A DNA stretch of 64,000 bases from Prosapia bicincta (lineage: Eukaryota; Arthropoda; Insecta; Hemiptera; Cercopidae). Numbering within the stretch: the stretch's first letter is position 1; every line of letters starts with the position of its first letter. Where the stretch lies: assembly GCA_036971475.1 (NCBI GenBank), contig JBAIZL010000001.1:112160850-112224849 (forward strand). Reading direction: 5' to 3'. This document shows, one piece after another, positions 11,616 through 23,495 of this stretch. Position numbers and translations under genes: made by a program. The notes under the pieces were generated by a model that saw only the letters and a program-made list of their open reading frames with translations, was not told the origin of the DNA and ran no database searches.

Positions 11616-12524
11616 TAGGTTTTTTTAATTGTGCAAGTATTTTATTTTTGTAGAATTTTAAGTTTAATTCACCTGTATTGAATGAAAGCAGGAATTATGT
11701 CGTGATGGGAAATATAAATTAATTGTAATTTCATTAGTGTTTAGTTTTGTCCATATTCATGTGACTGGACGTTGTAGCTATGTGATTGCTAAACTCCAAC
11801 AACAAAGCAAATAATTATTATAATTACTGGAAGCAATTTGATACTTTAAATTACCTTTGCGTCTGTTTTATGTAAATACACAGAATGGTGGCATTAATTT
11901 GTAGCCTGTTGCTTTTATATGACACAAGTAAATAAAATATTAACATTTTCCCAGCCTCAATTAAACTATGAAACAAAGTTAAGTATATAAATGTTACTAA
12001 AATTTAGATAATGTAAATTAATATCAAATTGTAAAAGACTAATCAGCATACAAACTTTAAAATGTGTTAGAAAATAAAATAGTAACAAAGGGTAACGTAA
12101 CTATACAATCATTTGAATACATTTACAGGTTAAAGTTGAACAAAATAACAAGGTACTAAGCTATCACTTACTTAACCTACCTAGATGAGAGAATTATTTT
12201 ATACAATTATCCGGAACAGATAACATACTTGTAAACACCATTCACAATAGTGCAAATAGTTCCATATTTTATCACACTCTTGGCAGCACTTTAGTATTCC
12301 CTGATCAAGAAGAAATATTAATCTCTCATAGTGCCCTCATTAGAGCTACAATTTTAGTTTTATGGCTTATTACTGACTAGTGAGGCATATTTGGGTTCTA
12401 TTGAAATAGCCCATGACCTAGAATGATAAATGTAAACTATAAGGAGAGTTAGGTCATTGGCACAAATCCTTTCAAGCATCAGCGACGATGAGATATTCCC
12501 TGGTTCTCTTTTCGTCTGAGGCAG

Positions 12525-12577
<53 letters not shown>

Positions 12578-13675
12578 GTCTCTCTCTATATCTCTCTTCT
12601 TCACATTTTTTAACGATATTACGGTTGTCTATGATACTATTTTCCCTTAGGCATCCAGATCTCTTATTCCTGATTCCTTAATCGAGAGGATAAAAAGTAG
12701 CCGACTTGACAATATCTCAAGGAAGATTTATGGGTGGCTTTCCTGCAGTAAACATAAATTCTACCGATACACAAGCTATCTTGTGACTGTGTATAACTAA
12801 CTGTTGGTTATACTTAATCAACACTTTAATTATTGGTAGCTTCATAACAATTGATTGTTGCTTTCAATTATAATTTTCATTGTTTTTCGGTAATTTATTG
12901 CTTAAATAAAAATGTCTGATGAAAAAAGGGTATTCTCTGTAAAAAGTGTGAAATTTGAATGAAACTCTTTATCAGAAACACTTGGTTATACAATATAGGA
13001 AAAAATATTTGTTTTAAAAATGTAGAAAAATGTAAATAAAAAAATATCTAGCTGATATCGTTTTTCATAATTCAAAAAAAAAACGAATAAATATACGAAT
13101 TTAGAAGTAAATTACTTTCAACTAGTTTAAAAAAGTATAACTTTTAACTAAACACAGAGGAATAACATTATTGTAACAGTAGATCGAACTTGTATGAAAT
13201 TAAAATGAGCAAAGTATTTATTTGTATAAACATAGTTCATGTTGACAAAGATGTATTTAATAGAGTAAAAGTTCTCCACAATCGAAAAATAGTAGGAATT
13301 ACAACCTCGGTAGAAATCTGTGCATTCTTCATTCCAACTCATAAGAACTGCGTTTAATTATTACTAACAGCACCTAGGAATTTCTAAATATTTTTTATAA
13401 CCAGTTTGACTAACCCTAATAACTAAGCATTTATTGAGAAAATTACAGTAATGTTGAACTTGAATACTAGATACAACCTTGAATAGACATTTAAACGATA
13501 CAGAATGCGCAGTATATGTCCTAAACCACGTGTATGGTAATATAAACGTTATAAATATTTTGTAGCACGTAAACGTCTCAGTTTTAGTCAGAGCATTGCC
13601 AAACTTTGTATCAACTGTAATGCTGTACCAGAAGAGCAGACAGTTAGTCCACAATAGAAAATGATAAGCAGTTTC
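11616..13675. other. AT-rich spacer, one CT microsatellite, no gene recognised
   Basis: This separates copies A and B. It holds the CT array at 12,528-12,597. A 96-codon minus-strand frame at 13,364-13,654 has no motif I recognise and no matching sequence elsewhere in the window. It is left uncalled. Confidence 0.5.
12528..12597. repeat. (CT)n microsatellite
   Basis: Nearly pure TC array to about 12,571, with an imperfect continuation to 12,597. Confidence 0.95.
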
Positions 13676-14266
13676 TGTGGTTTCTCAGCATCCACGAGGA
13701 ATCCCTGAACTTAACCACCAGGGTCATCTTAATCTTTTTTAGTTACTTTGGGAAATTTCCAAAACCTCTGTCGCGTGCACAAGTGGTTACTGGGAACTCC
13801 TCAGTTTATGAAATCGTAATATTACCTTGAATGCTATCTAGACCAATCAGAGAGATTCTTTTATACCATGTGGACTAACTGGAAGCATCCCTGGGAGTGG
13901 CTAGCATCCGAGGAAGGGGCTCTATAAAACCCTCTACCCGGACAATCTTATGATGATTCTTGTGCTCTTGTTAGGCTAATCAGTTTGTTACTCTCACTTT
14001 TTTGTGCTCTTGCTATGTTAGTAGCACGGTCTTCTTGTTAGTATCTCAGTTAGAATGTAATTGATGTTAGAGTCAATTTTTAATTCATTGTTAAAGTACT
14101 TAGTTATTTTGTTTGTGCGAAATGGGCTTCAAGAACTGTAAGTTGAACATTAAATTATATCTGTAGAATTCTAAACAAACTGTATCTAGATGTATTAACA
14201 CCTGTCTCTTCTCCTGTCAAGGAGTCAAGAAAATTAAAACCCTAAGGCCGCTTCGGTGGCGTTACA
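13676..14266 (+). mobile_element. Candidate solo LTR
   Basis: A block of clearly higher GC than its surroundings. It begins TGTGG and ends GTTACA, so it has the TG...CA form of an LTR. A TATA box lies at 13,922-13,928 (tataaaa), followed by CCCTCTACCCGGACA, and a GC-rich tail, ggccgcttcggtggcg, could form a small hairpin. It ends exactly where homology between copies A and B begins. No clear target-site duplication was found and no second LTR is in the window. A promoter-bearing fragment of another kind remains possible. Confidence 0.4.
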
Positions 14267-14332
14267 CAACCTTAAATTAATTACAACTGCATTGTAATGG
14301 CGAACGTAATTACCTTCCAGACGTTGTAAAAG

Positions 14333-14390
14333 AACAGCCACTAATGCCAAGGTATAACTCCTCACGTATGACTGAATATATATAACAAGG
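14333..14390. repeat. Single ancestral unit of the 53-bp minisatellite
   Basis: The sequence from 'cagccactaatgccaagg' to 'tatataac' is a diverged single copy of the unit tandemly repeated at 6,640-7,175, in the same position relative to flanking anchors. It shows the pre-amplification state. Confidence 0.75.
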
Positions 14391-14957
14391 TGCAAACATT
14401 GAAAATAACTGATACTTCACAAATTTATTTTAAAACTTGCCTAATGTCATGTATCTTTCAACACCCAAGCCGTCGTCATCAGCGACGCTTGAAGAACACT
14501 AATGTAATGAATAACAATTTTTGTATATACATTATTGTAATATATTGTATAATATTATATTAATCCTATATGAACAACATATTGCAACTGTGAATATACC
14601 TACTACCTAAACACAGATTGTGTATTTTAGTATAATTATTACCAACAATGTATTTGTGTATAAGGGGTGAGTCGGGTGAGTATAAGGACTGACTCTATTT
14701 CCAAGCACAATGAAGTCGTATTGTAAACAGAGTCTATTCACCTCATGCAAATGGCTTCTATTGTTCCTCATTTTACCTGAATTTAATTATTATTCCATGC
14801 GTCGGTGTTGAATAGCTTATCATGCTTTAATTGTATTTGAATTTAATAGTTCACTATTCCAGGTAAAAACGTGAAGCATTTAAATAAAGCTAAGCTAGAA
14901 TGAAGGAGGTTTTGTTTAGAATGTTTCGTAATACAGTAGAGTGTACATAAACGTTAA

Positions 14958-16730
14958 CCCTTAAGTGCATACTGTTGCAGAAATACAACAAACCGTATTT
15001 TTGCTTTCCAATCAATATGAATGAACTTTAGGGATTCTACTGCATAGTGTAGTATTTCAGCAACATACTATGTAACACTTAGTTAATACAATGGCTGCTT
15101 GGTAGCACTAGTGTATTATTTCTACCATGTGTTTCTCAGGTGACTAGTCTTTGAATGTTTACCGTATTTGCTGTCAAGTACAAGTGTTAATTTTATAGTT
15201 TTTTGTAGGTTTAGTGGTTTAAAAAAATAATGAATAGTTACAGTAGTGTTTAGTGCACTGGTGTGTGTTTTTATTTACTTAAAATATAAAGCATAGTTTT
15301 TTTAAAAGTACTCCAAACATTTGTTGCATTTATACAACACCATGCAGTAGAGATACGTAAGCCTGACAAACATAACCTATCAAGTATAAACCTAGTTAAT
15401 TTTGAGAATTATATTTCGTTTAAAAAATCATGTATAGGAAACATTTTAATAGTAAACATTTAACTGATAATGAGCTAGAGGAATATTTAAATGAATTTAT
15501 TGAAAATGGTTACAACTCTGATGATGGTTTTGAATTAGGTGCGAGTTCAACCAGTAGGAAAAATTGAAAGGTATGATAGAAAATTAAAGAAAAGAATTGA
15601 AATTCCATGTCCAAACATTGTCAAAGAATACAATGCTTGTATGGGTTGAGTTGACAATATGGATGCTTATGTGGGACGATGTCATATACGCGTCAAAAGT
15701 CGAAAGTGGTATTTGAGAGTAGTATATCACATGATAGATATGGCGGTGATAAATGCATGGCTTCTCTATAAAAGAGTGAACATAGAAAAAGATGTAGAAA
15801 AAAACAATTAATGACAATGCCTGTCTTTTGAAGTGAATTAGCAGATACACTTTGTAATTTCGGAAGCTGCATAACATCAAAACGTGGCCGTCCTGGCAGC
15901 ATCAATATAGAGCAACAACTTCAGGCTAAAAAACAGGGAGGACCAACACAACATGTCCCAGCAAAAGACATGAGAACTGATAACATAAGCCACTGGCCTG
16001 TGTGGACAAACCGGAATAGATGTAAAATGTCGGGTTGTAAAGGGTTTTCACAGACTAAATGTGACAAGTGTGGGGGTGTTCTCTGCTATAATAATAGTAA
16101 TAACTGCTACAAGGATTTCCATTCAAAATGCTAATTCCTGGGAAAATTCAGTAAATCATGTTAATTTTTATTTGTTTTTTTTAAAATAGAATTCACTTTT
16201 GTTTATTGAAGCTATTATTAGTTTTATAAAATTTATGTATGTAATATTTTATGATGATGTATTTAATTTTTTATAAAATTGATTATAATTGCAACATAAT
16301 ATAAGTTTTCTACATATTTCTAAAATAATTAATTTGTTTGTAATTTTTATTTTTAAAATGGAATAAAATTTCTTGATTTGCTATTTGATTTTGTTAACAA
16401 AATTTGATTTGTTAATATTTAATTATATTAAAAACATTAAGAAAGTTAGGTAAGGTATTTAACAATAATTGTAATTACCATTTTACATCAAAGAATAACA
16501 TATAAATGTAAATATAGTGTAAGCTAACAATATTGTAGTTGGTGATTCAGATAATAAAAAGTAGGTATTTGTGTACATGTTGTTGTAGTTCTGCAACACA
16601 AGGTTTTTTTGAAAAAAAATACTGTAAAATTAATTGTATATTTTCTCAAGTATTTTTCCTGTTACTTACACATATAACTATATAAGAACAATTTTTTTCA
16701 ATTAAAAATAAAAAATCATGCATTTAAGGG
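14958..16730 (+). mobile_element. piggyBac-like element, decayed
   Basis: Flanked by TTAA at 14,954-14,957 and 16,731-16,734, the piggyBac target duplication. The termini are CCCTTAAGTGCAT on the left and its complement, with one mismatch (ATGCATTTAAGGG), on the right. A subterminal motif, GTTGCAGAAnTACAACA, occurs inside the left end (about 14,976) and inverted inside the right end (about 16,585), with related variants near 15,050 and 15,320; these may be transposase-binding sites. Copy A lacks the element at the matching place (about 7,730). The internal gene is a deleted relic. Confidence 0.92.
15430..16134 (+). pseudogene. piggyBac-like transposase, internally deleted and broken
   Basis: It opens with an acidic N-terminal region (MYRKHFNSKHLTDNELEEYL), reaches a stop after SRKN, and then shifts frame. 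The next part resembles the C-terminal part of the piggyBac transposase core: DNMDAYVGRCHIRVKSRKWY, then MIDMAVINAWLLYKR. A TGA interrupts the usual position just before it, and further stops lie near 15,808. The C-terminal region ends in a cysteine-rich zinc-binding domain, with cysteines from CKMSGCKGF to the final HSKC before the stop. The central DDE/D catalytic region seen in full-length members (about 550-600 residues) is largely absent, so it cannot be active. Confidence 0.9.
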
Positions 16731-17657
16731 TTAAAAAATGGTGAATAGATCTATAAGGAAGTTTATAGGCCTATTATATTTAAAGGATTGTTATAAAATC
16801 TGGGCTATATTGTGTTCCCTGAATTGTAGTTCTATATAACGGGCTTAAAAATCAGAAATGAAAACATGTTTAAAAAATCTATAAAAAAACCATAACCAAT
16901 AATTCAAAACATATTTTTTCGCAGTTATTGTAGCCTTTGAAAGATACGTTATTTAAATGTAATTATACATTTAGAATGGTTGATAAAATGCGACCATGTT
17001 AAATTTTCGATATTAATTTAACTTACCAATGTGTAATATATTAACCCGTGTCTTTCCATAGAGAATCAGTATCCCTTGAATATTCCGCCCCAGTCTAGGA
17101 AATTAAGCATGGTTATGTTGATTGACAAAGCTGTTAGAGAAAGTGCATATTTCTGCTGTTGCATAATGTAGTCGTAAGATTTTTCTCACTAATAACAATA
17201 TTATTGGTAATATAAGTAAATACCTTCCGATTGAAACAAAAGTTGTAGGACCTGTTGCTTTAGAAGGACTTCTTCAGGATACGGATCGACGTCGTATCTG
17301 AAATGTAATACATTTCCAATCCTCTGAGGGAGCGTGTTTCTATTTACATGGGTAAATTAAAAAGGGTAACGAAATTGTTTATCACATTGGTTAAGATTGT
17401 CGTTATTCTATAAGTGAAAACAAGAAGATATTGGTTATTTATTTTTGTTTTATTAGGTGTTTGGGTAAAACACGTTTTAAATAATCATAAATATATTGAA
17501 TGTACTGATTTATAGTGCAATGTCGTCCTTGAGAGGCTTTGAATTTCTTAAATGTAATTATTCTTTTACCTTAATGAATTGAGAAATATATCAAATATAT
17601 TTATGTTTGCCAACAATATAGAGTTTAAATACCTATTAATATCCTAAACAATTCTAA

Positions 17658-17659
17658 TA

Positions 17660-17727
<68 letters not shown>

Positions 17728-17837
17728 TGAAATAAAAAAACTTTCATAAACAAGAATATACGATATTCTTATATTCTTGTTTATGAAAGTTTTTTTATTT
17801 CACCATACATATTCTTCAAGAAAAAATATTTAGGATT

Positions 17838-17912
<75 letters not shown>
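17658..17912. repeat. TA arrays flanking a hairpin
   Basis: TA arrays at about 17,660-17,725 and 17,841-17,912 flank a perfect inverted repeat. Copy A has only plain sequence in the matching interval (about 8,580-8,630), so the whole cassette was gained in copy B. Confidence 0.95.
17726..17804. repeat. Perfect 35-bp inverted repeat with 9-nt loop
   Basis: The left arm 17,726-17,760 and right arm 17,770-17,804 are exact reverse complements. Pairing can continue outward with a mismatch into the TA arrays on both sides, which are themselves self-complementary, so a much larger foldback is possible. No coding content. Confidence 0.97.
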
Positions 17913-17915
<3 letters not shown>

Positions 17916-18556
17916 TATTGTTGCACTTCAGCCATTGCTTATTTATTTTGAGAAACCTAACCTCAACAAACAGAACAAGTGTTTCCATGGTAACCAATGT
18001 TTCCTTAACGTCAGAGCTGATGGAAGTTGCGGACCTTGAAACGTAAATATTACTCTACAGATACAGTTCACTTATTAAAGTTAATATTTGTTCAGTTAGA
18101 AACTTTTATTCCTTTAAACAAATTAACTCGTATTGAACACACGCTTTTCTGTAATTGTATTGAAATATACCTTTTCTCTTTCCTGAAACGTTTCTCATTT
18201 TATCAAATATACTCTGAGACTTTAGTGGGTGTTGTGCTCCCATTACATATTTAGTTTAAAATTCTTCTTCTCACAATCATATTACTTTGATTTTACCTAT
18301 ATAAACAGTATTCGACTTTTAAAAGCACAAAATTGTTCCTCGTACAGCTTTAACGCTTGTGTTATGTATAGGGACTCTATAGTTTTAAAAATGTGATAAT
18401 AGGTATCTCAATCTATAGTTCCAATAAGTAGGCTACTTCCTGTTTGTTTTCATATGCTAATTATTTTACGATTATTTTAATTATTTTATTTTAATATTTT
18501 ATTTATACATTATTTTTCTATTATAAAAATTTAGAGTTCAAAATTTCAGAGAAATT

Positions 18557-18559
<3 letters not shown>

Positions 18560-18602
<43 letters not shown>

Positions 18603-18760
18603 TGTAAATATATATATATATTATTTGTAAATAATGATATGATTTATAAATATTTAATAAATAGTTATTCTTTATCAAGAATAAATATGTATTAAAAGTA
18701 TTTTTGTTTTTGAAATATTTTAAATTTATTATCTATATTACAAGAAAACATATCACCGTA

Positions 18761-18819
<59 letters not shown>

Positions 18820-18870
18820 TATAATATATATTTAATATTATATAATATATATTTAATATTATATAATATT
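18560..18870. repeat. Expanded TA arrays and 22-bp AT repeats
   Basis: TA arrays at about 18,562-18,599 and 18,767-18,813, then about three units of a taatattatataatatat-type repeat to 18,870. The matching site in copy A (about 9,449-9,466) has only a short TA run, so expansion followed duplication. Confidence 0.9.
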
Positions 18871-19322
18871 TATTATTAAACATTATTTGAAAATGATGAT
18901 GCATTACGTTCCATTACTTTTTTATAGTGTTTCCCAAAGTAATTATAATTTTATATTTAAAAAATACAAATTTTAATGTTGTTTTTTCAATTCAGTACAG
19001 ATACAGAATTTGCAGGAAAAAGAGTAATATCAAATGCAGTGGCTTAAAACTGATACTTTATGAAGAAATAAAAGTAGACGCATTTTATCCATAAGGGCAG
19101 TAAGAGGATTATCTGTTAACGTAAATGAACACATTATTTAAGCTGCTCATTAGGATCGCTTATTGTTACAGTACATATTGCCAAGGCTAAACCGATTACA
19201 AATTATAGCCCTACTGTACGTTCTGATGCTTTAATAACATTGTTCAGATAAAAATGCAAAGATACTCTCAGATTAGAGCAGTATTGGAGCTTTACTGAAG
19301 GTAGATTGTGTAATGTAGGACG

Positions 19323-19325
<3 letters not shown>

Positions 19326-19379
<54 letters not shown>
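19326..19379. repeat. (TA)n array at the LTR element insertion site
   Basis: TA array directly abutting the left end of the LTR element. A further TA array at 25,106-25,139 abuts its right end. The element therefore seems to have inserted into one TA array and split it. Confidence 0.9.
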
Positions 19380-19384
<5 letters not shown>

Positions 19385-20797
19385 CATACATTTTAAAGAA
19401 CAGACGCAACGGGGTTTTACTATTTATTATTTTATTGAATGATATTTCTCTATTTAAAAACAAAAAAAAACTACTCAAGAACAATTCATTAACATTTATT
19501 ATTACAATTTCATCTCAACATTAAACAATACACAAAACAAAATTTTTCAACTTAACACTTTTTAACAAAATATACTAACTCCTTTTTCTTTTAATTTTAG
19601 AGTTACACAATTTTTATACCCTTGGCTAGTTTAAGATCTCTTGATATCTCGGGGTTATAGTATGGGCTATATTTTTTTTTTTTTTAATTCTTAGGTTAAT
19701 AACATAAATTTTGAACAAACAATTTTAAATTTTGAAAATGCAAAAAGGCTAAACCACTTGAACTGGATTATTTCTTACTATTAATTAACTACAAGATATC
19801 CTAATATACAAATTTAAACTTCTCTATTATCTTAAAAGTCCACTAAAGTTATTTTTGTAGCGCTAATAACTTATCAAATATCGAAATTTCAGTTAGCTTA
19901 CGTAAGATTCCGTTCTCTCCAAATTAAACAATTCACACACTTAAATTCGTTTTATTTATTTCACTTTATATTAGCACAGTATGACATTTTGTAATTCACT
20001 TCTCCTTAATTTAAGTTGGCCAATCTTCTTAACAAAACGGTATAATTTAGACGAACTCTTTCCAAATAAAATAAAATTTTGACTGCCCAGCAAGGTCTGC
20101 TTCCTCTTGTAGCGTCACCCACGCTAGAATGCTCTAACTACGCGTCCTTAGATTCTAAAATTGTTTAAAATATGGCCGCCTTCCTTCTTAAAAAAAAAAC
20201 ACATGTTGCCTGTAATCTAGTTTGTTTTCTTTTTCTTCACTAGAATCGATTGTCACACTGACCTACATCTGTTTTACAGCTGACATACCACAAGTTTGTT
20301 TAGAATGGCGTTTTAACTTGGTTAAACCTGGTTGAAACTTACTGTTTTAATTTCCTATCGTCAACAAACCTTCCAGTGTTTATTTTATTAATATTATTAG
20401 TGTGTGAAGTGTCTTTGTGTTTTACTTTTGAAATAGTTCTGAATTGTGTGTGTTTTGAGCCGAATTCATAGAAACATAACCTTTCAATTTTCTTTTGTTT
20501 ACAAACGTGTTCACTTTCTCCTTCAAGTAATTACTTAGGCCCTATGTTACTACAGTTTACAAATTTGTTTACACATAACCATTATTAGATTATCTTATTT
20601 TAAATTTTATTTGATACAACAAATTTCTTAATGGATTTTTCAGTTCAAATACCTTATTTACTTTTCTATGCTTTTACCTAAATTTTAACCTAACCAATAT
20701 CTTAATGAATTTCTTTCTAAATTTTGAGTGAGTTATTTCTCATCTATTTTCCAATTCTTAAATAATATTATATAGCCCATTCTATAAATGTTACAAT
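19378..20797 (-). repeat. 3' LTR (left-hand copy)
   Basis: Nearly identical to 23,679-25,107 from about 19,465 to its end. The outermost 85 bp or so (19,380-19,465) is much more diverged. It ends at the purine tract on the internal side. Confidence 0.93.
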
Positions 20798-20804
20798 GTC
20801 CCCT
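20798..20804 (-). other. Polypurine tract
   Basis: On the minus strand AGGGGAC stands immediately before the 3' LTR start (…ATTGTAACAT), the position expected for the plus-strand primer of an LTR retrotransposon. The tract is short. Confidence 0.6.
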
Positions 20805-21489
20805 AATTTAATTTAAACAAAAAAAATAATCCTAATATCTACATTACACATTTTTTTTACATTTTACAAGCTTGCTTAAATATACATATTTTTTTTTTTT
20901 AAATTAAATTTAAATTTACATTTATTTCCTACTTGTACATTTTATTTAATAACTACCTGAACACATTTTTATTGAGTACGTTATACCTCAACACTTTGGC
21001 TAACTTATTGTCCATTGTCCTTACCACTTTTATAATTGTCCACTTAAAAGTCATTTATACCTTCACCTGTCCACTTTCGTCCATTTATACTTAATTCTAT
21101 AATACAATTTTATCTTAACTCTTTACCAATCAAATACTGAGCTGAAAACTTCAAGCTACTTGTCTTACATGGTTTATACTAGTTTAAAACTCGCATAATA
21201 CTATTTCATTAATTTTATATGTTGTTATTTATTATTCTATTTACTATCTCTTTTTTCGCATCCTCCCAACTATTCATCATAAATTTTTTTTCAATTAAAA
21301 TTAATTTGTCTTAACCTTGCCTCAACCTCACTTCAGTTATAAATCTATCAACTCTATCTGAACACAACTATATTAAATTTAACCCCAATTTCATATTACT
21401 ATTATTTTATTATTATTATTATTTTTTTTTTAAACTCTTTATTATACTATATACTTTGTTACATATATATATGACGGTAATTCACCTTA

Positions 21490-22100
21490 CCTCCACTTAT
21501 TAACGTAGACATTTATTTTATTTTAACATATTTTCGACGACATCAACATCATTAACACCCTTATTCACGTAGACATTTATTTTATTTCACATATTATCGA
21601 CGTTATTTATATATTTCATTTTATTTTCAAATTCCCCTTTTTCCAAATTATATTTCCCCTTTTTATATTGTTATGCTCATCCAGTTCAATTATTTTCTTA
21701 TATCATTTCAGTTTATTTTGTATGAAGTTTAACATCTAATATTTTTAAAGGTTGCAATCTTATATCCTCTATTTGATCATATCTATAGCTCCTTCGATTA
21801 CACTGTCCCTATATCAACGAATATAAATTTTGTTTTAATACTTATTTATCAACGCAGATTCTCCCTTACAATACGACGAAGTTTAAATACACAATTACCA
21901 TATTTTTATTACAACGATGCTTTAATATTTATTATCATAGATTCATATTTCTTTTATAATATATAATATATACGACGAAGTTCCATTATTTATCAACGCA
22001 GATTCTTCCTTACAATACGACGAAGTTTAAATATACATAATTTTATCTTTATTCATTATTCGACGAAGTTTCCAATAAATTATCGTAGATATAGTTACCA
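21490..22100 (-). repeat. Spaced internal motif array of the LTR element
   Basis: Between the protease remnant and the 3' LTR, two motif types recur. GACGAAGTT occurs near 21,873, 21,973, 22,018 and 22,061, and ATCAACGCAGATTC near 21,848 and 21,991, with a related cgtagacatttatttta/tcgacg pair near 21,503 and 21,565. Spacing is irregular and the surrounding sequence is AT-rich and non-coding. Function unknown. Confidence 0.7.
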
Positions 22101-22301
22101 TCCCTTAAAACTTATCTCCTGCTAACGTTTTCTTATACACATAATCACCTAGAGTTTATTCATATTGCTTCCTTTACCTATATTTAATATCTCCCTTCCT
22201 ATTTTATTTAAATTTATATATTTTTTCATTCTTTATTTTTTTTCAAGTGTTTGTTTAATTATTAAGTCATTTCTGGTCCATTGTCATTTCCGGTTTATTT
22301 G

Positions 22302-22472
22302 TTATCTATCCCTCCTACATTCGCTTCCTTCTCCTAATACTTTTATATCCTGAGTCATTCCTGTTGTTTCCATCTTATTATCCTTTGTTATTTTCCTTTC
22401 TCTCGACTTCTCCTTGATACATGTCATATTATTACCGGTGTCTATTAATGCCTGTAAACTTGTTTCCTCTAT
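22302..22472 (-). pseudogene. Retropepsin N-terminal half (DTG) relic
   Basis: After stops at 22,503-22,505 and 22,473-22,475, the same reading frame as the Gag-like gene continues with IEETSLQALIDTGNNMTCIK. ALIDTG is the active-site signature of retroviral-type aspartic proteases. The frame ends at a stop at 22,302-22,304 about 55 codons on. In a normal protease this half precedes the IIGTD half, but here it follows it. Confidence 0.7.
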
Positions 22473-22502
22473 TTAATTTCTATTTCTGGGTTTCTGATTG
22501 TC

Positions 22503-23495
22503 TTAGTTTTCCGATTGACTGTGGGCACCATGCTCTTTTCTTGTCCCCACGCCTGTCCTTGCCTTAACACCGTTTACATCTCCATTGTATCTTTCAGCTG
22601 TTTCATAAGTTCTATTTTCTGTGTTTCTCTCATATTTAAATTCCATTTCCCATTTTCCAAACTTGAGTTGTGCCTCCACATCCATTAACATATCCGTACC
22701 TATGATCATTTCTCTCAACAAGCTTTGTACCACTTTGCATTGAAACGGATATTTAACTCCTTCCATTTCTCCTATTACCGTTATCATTTTACTAATCTTT
22801 TCAGTCTTCCTATTAGTTGCGGTTTGAATTGTTATATTTTTTATTGGCAGTACCTCCATCTTTCCTACTTCATTTCTTAATTTTAACTCTCCTAACTCTT
22901 CTGTGTTTTTCTTTGTTATATATTCGACTTTCTCTATCTCTTTTGTATTAATTTCTATCTCATCAGCTATTATTTCATTTGTTTCCTCAAAATTTTCCTT
23001 AATCTTCTCCTCTAAGTCTCTTCTCATAACTCCTACTACAGCATTATTCTCTGTTCTCAACTGTTCCCTCATATCCTCTATCATTCTCCTATTCTCTTCC
23101 TTTAGGCTTTCGAATTTCTTATCCAACCTACTCATTTCCAACCTACTTGAGGCAAATCCTCTGTTCATTTCTTCTCTCATCTCCTTATTTTCCTCCTTTA
23201 TATTCTCATTTAATTCTTTTTTTATTTCGTCCATTTTTTTTAGACTCATTTCCATGAGAGATCTCATCATCTCCCTCAAATCTTCATTCTCATTATTTCC
23301 CTTTTTCTTTTGGGTTTGCATAGGTAGTCCCCTATCTTCCTCTACTTCAATGTTTCCTATTTGCATATCTGTGCCTTCCGTTTCTGTCTCTTGTATTTCT
23401 AGGCTTGTCACTTTTTCCTGGTCCCCTACAACTACCAGCTCGCCTATAATATTTTCTTTTTTTTTTTTTTTAGCTGTAAGTAACTTATTATACAA
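22503..23495 (-). CDS. Gag-like coiled-coil protein fused to C-terminal protease half
   Basis: 330 residues, the only long open frame of the window. Residues about 70-200 are dominated by Glu, Lys, Met and Arg in a heptad-like pattern and should form a long coiled coil, as in the N-terminal part of many Gypsy-type Gag proteins. No CCHC zinc knuckle is visible. Residues about 215-295 look like the C-terminal half of a retropepsin: an IKNITIQTATNRK segment, then REMIIGTDMLMDVEAQLKF, matching the usual ILGxDFL...a.idf block. The catalytic DTG is absent from this frame, so it is not a working protease. It starts about 160 bp downstream of the primer-binding site. Whether it is translated is unknown. 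Confidence 0.7.
   Translation of the reverse strand: MYNKLLTAKKKKKENIIGELVVVGDQEKVTSLEIQETETEGTDMQIGNIEVEEDRGLPMQTQKKKGNNENEDLREMMRSLMEMSLKKMDEIKKELNENIKEENKEMREEMNRGFASSRLEMSRLDKKFESLKEENRRMIEDMREQLRTENNAVVGVMRRDLEEKIKENFEETNEIIADEIEINTKEIEKVEYITKKNTEELGELKLRNEVGKMEVLPIKNITIQTATNRKTEKISKMITVIGEMEGVKYPFQCKVVQSLLREMIIGTDMLMDVEAQLKFGKWEMEFKYERNTENRTYETAERYNGDVNGVKARTGVGTRKEHGAHSQSEN

Noticed and set aside
13364..13654. 96-codon minus-strand frame as a gene
   Set aside because: No recognisable motif, no splice context, and chance frames of this size are expected in 64 kb.
15584..15905. Minus-strand frames of 98 and 70 codons
   Set aside because: Antisense of the piggyBac-like relic.
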